From NCBI GenBank assembly GCA_963854835.1, contig OY978526.1:19746334-19810333 (forward strand): a stretch of 64,000 nt of DNA. The letters are read 5' to 3'. The notes beneath the pieces are model-generated. The model saw only the letters and a program-made list of their open reading frames with translations. It did no database searches and was not told the DNA's origin. Each line of letters starts with the position of its first letter. The stretch's first letter is position 1. Both the position numbers and the translations under genes were made by a program. The stretch comes from Megamerina dolium. Its lineage: Eukaryota > Arthropoda > Insecta > Diptera > Megamerinidae. This document shows positions 37,701-49,768 of the stretch, in pieces.

Positions 37701-37800
37701 ACGCGTAAACATAGATGACGGCAAAGAAAAATACGCGTCATCATAATTAACGACGAAGAAAGACACGTAAACATAGTTAACGGCGAAGAAAGACCCATGA
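37701..37800 (-). repeat. 30 bp tandem repeat array 2 (inverted)
   Basis: Units read ACGCGTAAACATAG(A/T)T(G/A)ACGGC(A/G)AAGAA, the reverse complement of the unit at 37129. About three units are present with small spacing changes. Confidence 0.78.
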
Positions 37801-38690
37801 CCATATTACCATTTATCCGACCGATTGGTAATAATTAGTGATGGGATTCATGCAATCGTATAAAAGCCGCGTAAGCCGCGTAAACCTTATAAAATTATAC
37901 GCTCTTAAATAAACTGTCATATATTTGTATGAAAAAGATTTTATACGCCTCGTCAAAGTTTACGCGATGATTTCATCGTGTAAATAACGAAATAAAATTA
38001 TACGGTGTGCAATGCAATTCTGTTGGACAGCCTTTGTGTTCTGTAACATATTCAATTAAATTTACGTAAGGGGGGAATAGGATTAATTCGTGTTAAAAAA
38101 GGCACAAATTTTGTTATTTTTTTTTTATGAAACAGTTAAAATCTATTTATTAAAACCAATGGTACAATATAGTATGATATTTGAAGAATATTGTGTAAAA
38201 TTTTCATGGAGAAATATGAAAAAATACGGCAATGGCAGCAATTATTCTGAAGCGTCTCGGAAAAAAAGTTGAATTGCGATGTCCCTCATAAATCAGCGCT
38301 GGATTATCTGAAATCAAAAAAATCAAAATTATATCGTTAGATAATCGCTTTGCTCAGGTAACGTCATGTTTTCGAAATTTCAATTTTTCACTTTTTGGGA
38401 ACACTTTGAAGGAAAAAACGTGATTTTTTTTTGCAAAAAAGTCAATAAATTTGTTATTGTAAAATGTGAAGTATTAACAAACTTTAGCGTTAGCTCGTAA
38501 ATTATGTACAGAAATAGTGCTTAAAATTTCAAAACAATCGGTACAGTAGTTTTAAAGTTATGAGGGACACCGTCTTTGAAAACGTGAATTGTGTGAAAAA
38601 CCCTTTAAAGTTCGGCCTATATGCATGCAGTCAGTTGATTCGACATGTATAAAAATAATCATAACTTTGTCAATTTTGCGTGATAATCAC
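37801..38690. other. Spacer between arrays 2 and 3
   Basis: No gene is recognised. A short repeated GCCGCGTAA motif lies near 37866. Confidence 0.35.
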
Positions 38691-38825
38691 AGCGTCGTCA
38701 ATAATATTAATGCGTCGTTCTTCGCCGTCAATTCTGTTTACGCGTCGTTCTTCGCCGTTAATTATATTCACGCGTCTTTCTTCGTCGTCAACTATGTTTA
38801 CGTGTCTTCGTCGTCGTTAATTATA
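38681..38825 (+). repeat. 30 bp tandem repeat array 3
   Basis: It begins with TGATAATCACAGCGTCGTCA and continues with about four to five units of the TTCTTCGCCGTCAATT type. The same lead sequence opens array 4. The in-frame ten-residue repeats that result (NASFFAVNYVY) are a by-product of the period. Confidence 0.78.
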
Positions 38826-39044
38826 TATTATATTGAAATTTAGACAACATTATTGAGATGTTATGCATTCATTTAAACAACGAAAAAAAAAAATTAAAAA
38901 CCCCTATTCCCCCTTAATTTATATTAAGGATAATTTCTTTCATTTCTCTCAAACAGCCCAATCATTAATATGTATTTTATCCCAATTCTGCTCATTTTCG
39001 ACATTTTTATTTTGTTGTTGCTGTTGTTATTTGAAGGAGTGTGG

Positions 39045-39210
39045 TGATAATCACAGCGTCGTCAATAATGTTAATGCGTCGTTCTTCGCCGTCAATTATG
39101 TTTACATGTCTTTCTTCGTTGTCAAATACATTCACGCGTCGTTCTTTGCCGTCAATTACATTCACGCGTCTTTTTTCGCCGTCAACTATGTTTATGCGTC
39201 TTTCTTCGTA
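39045..39210 (+). repeat. 30 bp tandem repeat array 4
   Basis: It starts with the same TGATAATCACAGCGTCGTCA lead as array 3, then has about five units of 30 bp. Arrays 3 and 4 are direct copies about 360 bp apart. Confidence 0.78.
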
Positions 39211-40082
39211 TGCACCGTCGATTTATTTTAGTACCACATATGTACATATATTAAAATGGAGTCATACAACTATGTCAAACTTTCACACCTCTCCGCTACA
39301 TAATAAAGTTTATTAACGACGCAAATCACCAAATGTATGCGAGTTTCCTGGGGTACGAATACAATACATACATACAAACATCTGTATGTACATCGGTACA
39401 TAATATCATGCGCAGAGATGTCTGTTAATTTTTTGTAATCATTATTTTGTGTATGACATAATCAAGCAAACAGAAATTTCTGTTATGAAAATGGGTACAT
39501 GTTAGAAAGCATGATTCTTCCTTTGGTTGGAAGCAATGACTTTGACTTGAAGGTCATTCAAACAATTTGTACATTAGTGTGTCAACACGCATACTTTGTT
39601 ATTTTGCGTCATAATACTTATGAAAATAATCTCAAGAAATATTTGATTTCAGATTTCAATTTCTAAATTTTTCATAGGTACTATATATGTACTAGGCTAG
39701 GCTCAAATATAAGAAAAAGCTAGAGCATATAAGTGTTTGTTAATTATTTTTTTTTTTTAAGTGAATACGAATGTATCTAAATGCTATAAATTAATTAGAA
39801 GTAAAACAGAGCAATAATAACAATAATTTCTTCATAACAATAGAAAGCCCTTGCTCACCAACGACTACATTCAATTTTAAACAACATATTTTAATTAACA
39901 TCTACTTTATTTTACAAATTAAATTGCATAAATTACTTTGAGGTAGGTGCTTTTCAAATACAGGAATGCATAAATTAAATATGTGTAATACAACTAAATA
40001 ATACAATTAACAATTTTTAACAATCTGCTTTTCAAATTTAAATGCTGCATTTTACTACAATATGTTTAATCAATTTCTTCCA
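39211..40082. other. 3' flank of Hsp70 gene 3
   Basis: The part from about 39480 onward matches the 3' flank of gene 2 in reverse. A poly(A) signal for gene 3 is present as TTTATT at 39906-39911 (AATAAA on the minus strand). Confidence 0.45.
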
Positions 40083-41971
40083 TTGTTGGACCACCACCGT
40101 GCGCATCACTGCTAGTACCCTGAGAGGCTTCCTCTTGTTTCTAGACGATGCTTATGGAATTTCACCATTATGGGATGGAACAAATTTGTCAATTCTTCCA
40201 ACTTGTGTTCGTATTCCTCTTTTCCAGCCGTTTCATTATCAACCACCCACAGAAATGTGTCTTCGATTTTCTGTGTCACCATCTCACTATCCGACTTATT
40301 TATTAGTTTATCGCTACCTATATCGATTGATTCTTGCGCATCGATCATATATACCTCCAGTTGATATTTTGCGCGTATACGCTGTCGGTACTTTTCATCC
40401 TCCTCGTCATATTTCTGAGCTACCTTGGCCATACGATCGATCTCAGCTTGCGACAGTCGACATTTGTCATACTTTATGACAATGTTCTTTGCATTGCCGG
40501 TACTCGTGTCGTTGGCTGTTACATTTAATATACCATTCGCGTCCAGATGGAATGTAACATCGACTTTGGATACACCACATGGTGCTGGCGGAATGCCAGT
40601 CAAGTCAAAAGTACCCAATATGTTGTAGTCTTCGCTCGTAGCACATTCACCCTCAAACACTTGAACGGTCACTGCTGTCTGATTGTCGGCATATGTAGTG
40701 AATGTTTTTGAGTGCTTGGACGGAATTCTGCTGTTGCGCTCAATCAATTTCTTCACTACACCATCAGATGTCTCAATTCCGATCGATAGAGGAGCTACAT
40801 CGAGCACATCTTGAATCTGACAGCTCTTGTCACCGCTGAGGATAGCTGCTTGAATAGCAGCACCATATGCCACAGCTTCATCCGGATTGATTGACAGGTT
40901 GAGACTCTTGTCGCCGAAGAATGACTGCAAGAGGTTTGGTATTTTAGGAATTCGCGTACAACCGCCAACCAATACGATATCATGTATTTGATTTTTGTCC
41001 ATCTTTGCATCGTTGAGAGCCTTCTCAACTAGTTCCAGTGTGCGGTGAAACAAATCATCACAGATTTCTTCGAAACATGCTCGACTCACTTTGGTATAGT
41101 ATTCTTGTCCACCATATGTAGCATCAATTTCAATGCTGGCTTCGGTACTAGATGATAATGTACGTTTAGCAAATTCGGCTTCCCATCTTAAGCGTTGGAA
41201 TGCTCTTCGATTTTTACGTATATCTCTTTTGTACGTGCGCTTGAATTCTTCAACAAGATAATTTACTAGCCTGTTGTCAAAATCTTTACCACCCAGATGG
41301 GTATCACCTGCTGTTGAACGCACTTCAAACAGTGAACCTTCACCTATGGTCAATATGGACACATCGAATGTACCAGTACCCAAGTCGAAAATCAATACGT
41401 TGCATTCATCCTTCAGATTCTTTTCCAAACCATAAGCTAAAGCGGCTGCGGTTGGCTCGTTGATAATACGCAACACATTCAACCCAGCAATGGCACCTGC
41501 ATCTTTTGTGGCTTGACGTTGACTATCATTGAAGTGTGCTGGAACTGTAATCACTGCATCTGTGATGGTTGTACCCAAAAAGGCTTCTGCAGTTTCCTTC
41601 ATCTTTGTCAACACCATCGAACTGATTTCCTCCGGAACGAATTTCTTCTGTTCGCCTTTGAATTTAACAGAGACTTTTGGTTTGCCACAATCATTCACCA
41701 CCTTGAATGGCCAATACTTCATATAATCCTGTATCTTCGAGTCATCAAACTTGCGTCCAATGAGACGTTTAGCATCGAAGACTGTGTTCTCTGCATTCAG
41801 AAACTCTTGCTGTGTTGCGTCATTGCCAATAAGGCGCTCATTATCTGTAAACGCCACATAGCTCGGTGTTGTCCTTTTGCCTCTGTCGTTTGCAATAATT
41901 TCCACTTTACCATGTTGAAAGACACCAACACAGGAGAATGCTGTTCCCAAATCAATCCCAATAGCAGGCAT
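40083..41971 (-). pseudogene. Hsp70: Degenerating heat shock protein 70, type B (gene 3)
   Basis: The frame from MPAIGIDLG at 41971 stays open for 619 residues to a stop at 40112, but much is altered. Loop 1 is GTAFS for GTTYS, loop 2 is [11 protein letters not shown] with Thr for a conserved Gly, the adenosine motif is [10 protein letters not shown], and ERAKRT is EFAKRT. A 6 bp deletion at about 40801 turns DVLLVDVAP into DVLDVAP, shortening the interdomain linker. Near the end the frame shifts, giving ...RGSLSGY; in the alternative frame the DNA still reads HGGGPTMEEID down to 40071. The promoter is weakened as well. It may be a pseudogene or an unusual truncated Hsp70. It is the divergent partner of gene 4. 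Confidence 0.85.
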
Positions 41972-42133
41972 TTTTGTTTATTTACTTTCTTTCTTTAACT
42001 ATTAAAATATTTTACTTGTAAAATTACTTTTTCTGGTTTTTTTTTTTTGCTTAACGCATTTGCTAATATTCTCCACAACACCTCTCACTTAAACTTTTCT
42101 TATGATAATTGGGCGAATACCGTTTTGATTCAG

Positions 42134-42200
42134 TATTTATGCTGAAAGCATTCAATGTGGAAAATACGAAAATTATGTAGAGAAATTTTGGGTACAGGGT
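42134..42200 (-). promoter_or_regulatory. Hsp70: Weakened promoter of Hsp70 gene 3
   Basis: The block aligns with the gene 5 promoter, but TATAAATA is CATAAATA (42141-42134). The GAGAAACATGCATAGAAATTTC heat shock modules are changed to GAAAATTATGTAGAGAAATTTTG-like sequence (on the + strand), and the distal ATTCTCAGGAAT module is lost. Confidence 0.65.
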
Positions 42201-43730
42201 GGACTATACTATATACACACAAAATATACAATTGTACAATTGGTGATACACATAAAAAGTATCCTTCAAGCATGAAGAGCACAAACATAAGAGAGCGTAT
42301 TTACAAGAAAGGGAAAAATCAAATGGCAAAGCGTGAAATGCTTCAAAAAGTTGAAAATTGTGCAATTCTCGGCATACATCAAACATCGATGTCCGATGCA
42401 CATTGTTTATGTGCGCTCTTTCATGAGTGCTTATATTTTAACTTTGTTTGAGAGATGTATATGCATGCATAGTATGTATTTTGGCTTTAAGAAGAGATAT
42501 ACGACAATGTTATATCGTATTTATATTAAAAGAATTTGTGAGAGCTATTCACGTATATCGTATTTTTAACAAGAGAACGTGTAACAACACAAAACTTCTC
42601 ACAAATGTTGAGAAGTTGAATGAGAAATTAAATTGTTTGCAATGAAATAATCAAACACAGAGCATATACTAGTAAAAACTTGCAACGAGAGGGTAAAATC
42701 AAAATTAAGAAAACAACAACATTACTATTATAAATTGACAGCTACTTTTTCACTCTCATTTTTTACGCTCTCATTGGATCATTGGAAAAACTAGTAATAA
42801 TAGCACCTTGTAATAATTTGCACTTTGTGAACAAAGCTTACGCAAATAATGAAATTTTAATAAAAATATATTCTTTATAAAAAATTATGATATCATTAAC
42901 AGCAAAGAGTAATTAATAAATGGATATCTATTATTTCCTAAGATGGTAAAATGATTAGGCCACTCACACCGTATATTGGTATAGTTATTATAAGAGAACC
43001 ACTAGGAGAATTCCAAATCAATTTCAGCAAACTCTCTATGGTTACTGACCTACCACAAAATAAACCATAAAAAATATTTCATATACATACATACATAGCT
43101 ACTCTTTATGCAATATTTGTTTACGTTTTCTAGAAACGTTTTTCTACAAAGTTCACGCTACTGTGCATTATCAAACCATTGCCAAACTTAAATATATATA
43201 TACATATGTACATATCTATAATTTTTATATACTGAGTGCATCGACGTATGTATATTTTGTAATCATAAGTAGCAGTAGGTATAAACCAATTATTGAAGTT
43301 CACGCAATTAATTTGCGTACTATGCATTTGCAATCTAATTTAAGAATAAAAGTTTGCGACAGTTAATGTCTAATTGGTTCATGGTGGTAGGCAAGTAGTA
43401 GATATTCCGCCTTATTTGGCTCAAATTTCATTTTAATCATACATATACATACATATATATGATGTATATATGAACCTTATAAAAAAGTAAGCTTTTTTTT
43501 TCATTACGAGATGAGATGGAGATGAAAACATTCGCTACTAGTACTATTTTTATGCTATACGATAATTCAATGCTATTTCTAATTGAAAGGCAGGCATGAG
43601 TTAAATACATACTGTATGTATGATATAGATATGTACATACATACATATGTATCTACATGCGTACTTATAAAGGCAATAAAAAATAATGCAAATTATAATT
43701 GAGCTAAGAAACCAAACTATTGTATGTACA
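42201..43730. other. Intergenic region of Hsp70 pair 2, left part
   Basis: No gene is recognised. It is the paralogue of 58330-59146 and parts of 60800-61020; for example, TTGAGCT(A/G)A(G/A)AAACCAAACTATT occurs at 43698 and near 60996. A GAGAACGTG...CTTCTCACAAATGTTGAGAA module lies at about 42571. Confidence 0.45.
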
Positions 43731-43732
43731 TA

Positions 43733-45382
43733 CAGTGGCTCACAGCTTATTTCGTACAGTGTATATATTTTTATGTACATGGCTGTAACATCGAAACTAA
43801 AAAACTTATCGATAAGTTTTGAATGTAGATGTCTGTGTATGTGTTTAGTAAACCTAATAAGAAAACGGGGAACCGCAAAAATTGTTCTTTTTGTCATGCA
43901 AGAAAGAAAAACTATTGATCAGCTGATTTTCAGCTCACATCTTATTTCGTACACAAACTTCAATGTAAGTAAGTTTCATTCTGCCGCGCAGTTACAAAGT
44001 TTTTTTGAATTGTATGAGTTTTTGGACCTTTTTAACTATTATAACAATTTTTATTATTATTATTTTAAATAGTTAAAGTGCTGTAAATTAAACATTTAGC
44101 TTTATGGGTCATCGTACAACGATGGAACAGCGTAAACTGGTAATTAACCATTTTAGGAAAGGTCAGAGTGTGCGAAAAATTGCTGAAATGACAAATTTAA
44201 GTGCCTCAACTGTCCAATACATCATTCAACGCTTCGTTCGCGAAAATCGGTTGGAGAACAAGGGCAGAGAAGCACCTAATAAGATTTTCAACGCATCAGA
44301 CGAGCGTTATATTGTACGAAAAATTAAGAAAAATCCAAAGTTATCCGCTCCGAAGTTGGCTGCAGAGGTTCAGCGTGAAATAGGAAATCATCCAGTGCTG
44401 AAACTGTCCGACGTGTGCTGCGCAATCATGACTTGAACGGTCGAGTAGCCCGAAAGAAACTATTCATTTCAAAAATGAATATACAACGCCGACTTGACTC
44501 CGCCAAAGAGCATATTATTAAGACTCCTGCGTTCTGGAATACCGTTATTTTCGCGGATGAGTCTAAGTTTAATATTTTTGGTTCGGACGGAATGTCATAT
44601 GTTTGGCGTAAAGCGAATACCGAGCTAAACAAGGAGAACCTTAAGCCCACAGTGAAGCATGGTGGCGGTAGCGTGATGGTTTGGGCCTGTATGTCAGCAG
44701 CCGGAGTAGGTGAATTGGTTTTTATTGAGGGGACAATGGACAAAATGAAGTACCTCGAGATTCTGAAAAACAATTTACTTCAAAGTGCAGACAAACTGGA
44801 TTTGCGGGATGAATTTCGGTACTACCAAGATAATGACCCAAAACATAAATCTGGGATTGTGCAATCTTGGCTTATTTGGAACTGCCCACACTTGATGTCT
44901 CCACCACCACAGTCACCTGACATGAATGTGATTGAAAATCTTTGGTCTATTTTGGACAATAAAATAAGAACACACAAGATTTCTAATAAGCAAGACCTAA
45001 AGAAGGTACTGATGGAGGAATGGAAAAAAATCACACCAGACATCACTCAAAAATTGGTGGATTCAATGCCAAATAGACTCCAGGCTATCATTAACGCTAA
45101 GGGATGTCATACTAAATATTAAAATCAACTTACTTTGTTTTTAGTTTGAACTTAAAGAGACTGTACGAAATAAGCTGTGACATGAATTTTCCTATTTTAT
45201 TCTTATTTTATTTTTTTATAGTGTCAAACACTAAAATTTTGAAAAAGTAAATTTTGGAAAATAAAAAAAAACCTTCCTTTCAAAAATGGCATTTATATTT
45301 TGTTCAAATTTTTGCTATATTAGGAATTACGACTGCAGCAATTTTTAAACTGTCACTGTACGAAATAAGCTGGGAGCCACTG
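43733..45382 (+). mobile_element. Tc1-like DNA transposon (DD34E), copy 1
   Basis: The element is 1,650 bp between TA dinucleotides at 43731-43732 and 45383-45384. The ends are CAGTGGCTCACAGCTTATTT on the left and, in reverse, CAGTGGCTCCCAGCTTATTT on the right, both continuing CGTACAGTG. A second, inner copy of the end motif (CTCACATCTTATTTCGTACA near 43933 and its inverse near 45155) gives an IR/DR layout. It encodes one transposase. Confidence 0.93.
44104..45122 (+). pseudogene. Tc1-like transposase, frameshifted (copy 1)
   Basis: It starts MGHRTTMEQRKLVINHFRKG with a helix-turn-helix (QSVRKIAEMTNLSASTVQYI) and reads to QREIG. One base is missing from an A-run at 44385-44387 compared with copy 2, which throws the frame. 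The rest is open from 44415, with the first catalytic Asp in VIFADESKFNIFG, the second in YYQDNDPKHKS and the Glu in NVIENLW. The last two are 34 residues apart (DD34E). It ends at 45122 (GCHTKY). Apart from the one-base loss the copy is nearly intact, so the insertion is recent. Confidence 0.88.
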
Positions 45383-45384
45383 TA

Positions 45385-46639
45385 TTTCCACTTTCATGAG
45401 CATTTATTGTAAGTGAGAAATTTATATTTTGTTATTTATTATATTATTTTTATTTCGACAAACGTTATTTACAAGTAGCTGTACTAAAAACGGTTAAACA
45501 GTCAACAAAGGTATTATTCATAACGATTTAAATTAATTTCTAGAATAATCTCCAACAGCTCTATGCACCTATATACATATATGTATTCCTATAATACGAA
45601 AAAAAAGTAGAAAGTAAACTAAAAAAAAAAGTCAGTCGTCCTAACTCCACTCTCTTAGGCTTGAAATACAAATAATCCAAGCTGAAATACAACTAAACAT
45701 ACATATGAAGCACATGTTGCCATATTATTGCTAAAAAAAATTACAATACACTACTATAAAGATATTTATATTATATGTAGCTAATGTATAAATGCACTAG
45801 TTATACAATTATAAGATGGCAAGAGTTTTAAATACAAATATAGTAAAATAATAAAGTGAACCGCTGCTTTTGAAAGTAGTAGAAGTCCTTTTTTCCAATT
45901 GGAGTTACTGGTATTTCTAATAGTTTTATGTAAGGTTGCGCTTAAAAATACTATCATTTTTAAAAACAGTAACCCAATTGAATAGTAAAAATATTAATTC
46001 GTATTTAAGTTGCCCAGCCCTAGCTTAGCTCCCATAAGAAAATACATTAGATAATTTGAAACGAAATGTCAAAATAAATTAGTTTCGTTTATTTTGCTGA
46101 TGAAGCACGCCGTTGAATATAACTAGCATTAATAAATAAGTGGAGTAGTTTTGTAGAGTTGTCGTGAATTTATTATGACATTTCACATATGTATATTTCG
46201 TTAAAACGTTTCAATTTAAAATGAATTGAATTGAAATTAAATTGAAATATAATATAATGTGTTGTATTTATTGTATTTATTTCAGTAATGGAGGCAAATA
46301 CAAACAGCTATAAAGTGCATAAAGTAAAATATTCGAAAATTTCTTATTTCTCATTATGATTTTTTTTTAATAATATTTTCACAGTGATTGTCCAAGATGA
46401 CATTTAACTCTCATTTCTACACCGAAAAGGTATGTATGCCAAGTCTACAAGAAGTAAATTATTTTCTACAGCATAATGAACTTAAAATGTAGCAATTTCC
46501 TCAATGTTCGGCAAATAAATATTTATTTCAATTTGTAAATTTCTCAGAAAATCGAGGTGGCAGCACTAGAGACAAATATGTTCCACAAAAATTGACAACA
46601 CATTGCATATGTCAAATTATGTGTACTTTGTTTTGTACG
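45385..46639. other. Intergenic region of Hsp70 pair 2, right part
   Basis: No gene is recognised. It shares blocks with the pair 3 interval, for example TTTCGACAAACGTTATTTAC (45454) against TTTCGACAAACATTATTTAC near 61097. Confidence 0.45.
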
Positions 46640-46666
46640 CTCTCTTCTTAATAATGACATTGAGCA

Positions 46667-46730
46667 TATTCTCTAATATTCTCGAAAGAGTATCTAGAAA
46701 TTTCCATACATTTCATTTTTACTATAAATA
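46667..46730 (+). promoter_or_regulatory. Hsp70: Hsp70 gene 4 promoter: heat shock elements and TATA box
   Basis: ATTCTCTAATATTCTCGAAA and TCTAGAAATTTCC form the heat shock modules, and TATAAATA lies at 46723-46730, about 160 bp before the ATG. It is almost identical to the gene 1 and gene 6 promoters. Confidence 0.85.
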
Positions 46731-46885
46731 CCCGCAAGAGCGCAACTGACAGCATAGTTAAAAACAAACAATTTAAGTGAAAACATATAAAGAGCGAGTA
46801 GACAAAAAGTATTTTTGCTACGTCAAACTTACAAAATAAGTGAATTGTGTATTGAAATTAAAGTGGAAAATTATACAAAACAAAA

Positions 46886-48799
46886 ATGCCTGCTATTGGA
46901 ATTGATTTGGGAACAACATACTCCTGTGTTGGTGTCTTCCAACATGGTAAAGTGGAAATTATTGCAAACGACCAAGGCAATAGAACAACACCGAGCTATG
47001 TGGCGTTTACAGATACGGAGCGACTTATTGGAGATGCCGCAAAGAACCAGGTGGCGATGAATCCAAAGAACACAGTCTTCGATGCTAAACGTCTCATTGG
47101 ACGCAAATATGACGACCCAAAAATTAGAGATGATATGACGCATTGGCCGTTTAAGGTAGTGAGTGATGGTGGCAAGCCAAAGATCTGTGTCGAATTCAAA
47201 GGCGAACAGAAGAAATTCGCTCCAGAGGAAATCAGTTCAATGGTGTTGACAAAGATGAAGGAAACTGCAGAAGCGTACTTAGGTACAAGTATAACGGACG
47301 CAGTTATTACAGTGCCAGCATACTTCAATGACAGTCAACGCCAAGCCACAAAAGATGCCGGACGCATTGCTGGTTTGAATGTTTTAAGAATCATCAACGA
47401 ACCAACTGCAGCAGCCTTGGCCTATGGTTTGGACAAGAACCTGAAGGGTGAACGTAATGTGTTGATCTTCGACTTGGGTGGTGGTACATTCGATGTGTCT
47501 ATATTGACCATCGACGAAGGTTCACTATTTGAGGTACGTGCAACAGCTGGTGACACCCATCTTGGTGGAGAAGATTTCGACAACAGACTGGTTAACCTAT
47601 TGGTTGATGAGTTCAAGCGCAAGTACAAGAAAGATCTACGTACGAATCACAGGGCATTGCGTCGTTTGAGAACAGCGGCCGAACGTGCCAAACGTACATT
47701 GTCATCGAGCACCGAAGCCAGCATTGAAATTGATGCTCTATTTGAGGGACAAGATTTCTATACCAAAGTGAGTCGTGCACGTTTCGAAGAACTATGTGGC
47801 GATTTGTTCCGCAGCACATTGGAACCGGTGGAGAAGGCACTCAACGATGCAAAGATGGACAAAAATCAAATACACGACATCGTATTGGTTGGTGGTTCTA
47901 CGCGAATTCCTAAAGTACAGAACCTCTTGCAATCGTTCTTCTGCGGCAAGAGTCTCAACCTGTCAATCAATCCGGATGAAGCTGTAGCATATGGTGCCGC
48001 TATTCAAGCAGCTATCCTCAGCGGTGACAAGAGCAGTCAGATTCAAGATGTGCTTCTAGTGGATGTAGCTCCTCTATCACTTGGCATTGAGACGGCTGGT
48101 GGTGTAATGGCTAAAATCGTTGAACGCAATTGCAGAATTCCATGTAAACAGACGCAAACATTCTCCACTTATGCCGATAATCAACCTGGTGTCAACATTC
48201 AAGTGTTCGAGGGTGAGCGTGTAATGACCAAGGATAACAATAAATTGGGTACGTTCGACTTGTCTGGCATTCCGCCAGCACCACGAGGTGTGCCACAGAT
48301 TGAGGTGACATTTGATCTCGATGCAAACGGCATTCTAAACGTTTCGGCTAAGGAAATGAGCTCGGGCAATGCCAAGAATATTACCATTAAGAACGATAGA
48401 GGCCGTCTGTCGCAAGCTGAAATCGATCGAATGGTCAACGAGGCTGAAACATACGCCGAAGAGGATGAAAAGCAGCGACAGAAAATAAGCGCACGCAACA
48501 ATTTGGAGAGTTATGTGTTTGGCGTGAAGCAAGCGTTGGAGCAGAATGGTGATAAGGTATCAGCACAAGAAACGAATGAAGCGCTAAAGGCTTGTGAAGA
48601 TACGATCAAGTGGCTTGACCTGAACACACTAGCCGATAAAGAAGAATATGAGGACAAGATGAATACGCTTACAAAGACCTGCACACCGATTATGACGAAA
48701 TTGCATAGTGGCGGTGCTGCATCAAATTCGTCTTGTGGCAAACAATCTGGTGGATTTGGTGGAAATAGGAGTGGTCCAACCGTTGAAGAAGTAGATTAA
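46886..48799 (+). CDS. Hsp70: Heat shock protein 70, type A (gene 4)
   Basis: A complete 637-residue Hsp70. It differs from gene 1 at only a few residues (SAQETNEAL for SAQEKNEAL, and [10 protein letters not shown] for [10 protein letters not shown]). All ATP-site motifs, the DVLLVDVAP linker and the terminal EEVD are intact, as are the type-A markers [11 protein letters not shown] and DAGRIAG. It is the divergent partner of the decaying gene 3. The near-identity with gene 1, about 20 kb away and in the opposite orientation, suggests recent duplication or continuing gene conversion. Confidence 0.97.
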   Translation: MPAIGIDLGTTYSCVGVFQHGKVEIIANDQGNRTTPSYVAFTDTERLIGDAAKNQVAMNPKNTVFDAKRLIGRKYDDPKIRDDMTHWPFKVVSDGGKPKICVEFKGEQKKFAPEEISSMVLTKMKETAEAYLGTSITDAVITVPAYFNDSQRQATKDAGRIAGLNVLRIINEPTAAALAYGLDKNLKGERNVLIFDLGGGTFDVSILTIDEGSLFEVRATAGDTHLGGEDFDNRLVNLLVDEFKRKYKKDLRTNHRALRRLRTAAERAKRTLSSSTEASIEIDALFEGQDFYTKVSRARFEELCGDLFRSTLEPVEKALNDAKMDKNQIHDIVLVGGSTRIPKVQNLLQSFFCGKSLNLSINPDEAVAYGAAIQAAILSGDKSSQIQDVLLVDVAPLSLGIETAGGVMAKIVERNCRIPCKQTQTFSTYADNQPGVNIQVFEGERVMTKDNNKLGTFDLSGIPPAPRGVPQIEVTFDLDANGILNVSAKEMSSGNAKNITIKNDRGRLSQAEIDRMVNEAETYAEEDEKQRQKISARNNLESYVFGVKQALEQNGDKVSAQETNEALKACEDTIKWLDLNTLADKEEYEDKMNTLTKTCTPIMTKLHSGGAASNSSCGKQSGGFGGNRSGPTVEEVD

Positions 48800-49722
48800 A
48801 TTAATTTATTAAATATGTTTTTGTAATTTATTATGTGATCTTGTCTTAACTTTGTTTTTACATTTATAAGTGGTTATAAATTGTATATCTGTTTTATAGA
48901 GAAAAAGTATTAATTTACTTGTATTGCAAATCTGACTGAATTTAAAAAAATATAAGTTGCAATATAAACTAATTTCTTTGAGTTTTTATATTTTACTATA
49001 TTGGTTAATTTCGGTTAAGGGGTGGTAAGTATTGGGATGTTGGCGAAACAGAATTGAATATGACGAATTTCAGATTTATTTTTTACTTTCTGGACGGGTT
49101 CCAAGTGTTTGTGGTGTCGGAAATTGTTCGATGAATATTGAACGGTAATGGTAATTTTTTTTTTTTTTGCAGTTGCAATATTGAGGCCGTACCAGTGCCT
49201 TTGATATTAAGGCATATTGTGATTTCAAGTAAATTTTATTTTTGAGTACTAAATTTGGAAATAAATAAGAGATAGCACTTGTAGTCCACATATATTTGCA
49301 AATATATACTCAATAAACTAAAAGATTCGTAATCGTATATATTTTAAGCTATATAGGAGCATTTTTCTGAAATTTTAACTCGTTTAAAAAAGTGCACCTT
49401 GATGGACCATCTTTATGAGTTTTAATTTTGCGACGTAAGCACTCCTAAATATGATTTGTAAATGAATCCTATATATGGATCATAAAAGACTCATGAGTTG
49501 GATGAATTTATGAGCCTTTTTTGGAATGTCATGAATATTAAATTAGCTTCTTTTGAGTGTATTATGATATATATGTAGATTTTTTAATTATAACACAATT
49601 TTTGAAAATTGAAATACGAATTAATTTGTGTCCAATATATCAATAATTGGAAACAAATATGAAATATATTTTGATAAAATTGCGAATGTACAATATACAA
49701 AAATAAAAATAAAATAGAGTTA
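48800..49722. other. 3' flank of Hsp70 gene 4
   Basis: AT-rich, with no gene recognised. The first 40 bp match the gene 1 3' flank. Confidence 0.4.
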
Positions 49723-49768
49723 AATGATCCTCAAACACTTTCGTCAATAAGTGTTTGAGGATCATTTG
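49723..49768. repeat. 18 bp inverted repeat (hairpin) at a LINE 5' end
   Basis: AAATGATCCTCAAACACT is followed by a 10-base loop (TTCGTCAATA) and then AGTGTTTGAGGATCATTT, a perfect inverted repeat. The right arm is the start of the LINE coding remnant. Confidence 0.85.

Noticed and set aside
38589..39231. Open frames with ten-residue repeats (ASFFAVNYVY type)
   Set aside because: The repeat period of 30 bp keeps any frame open; there is no independent coding evidence and arrays occur in both orientations.
43686..44072. Open frame in the left end of Tc1-like copy 1 and the similar one in copy 2
   Set aside because: It crosses the inverted end of the element and has no domain; similarity between the copies follows from the shared transposon DNA.
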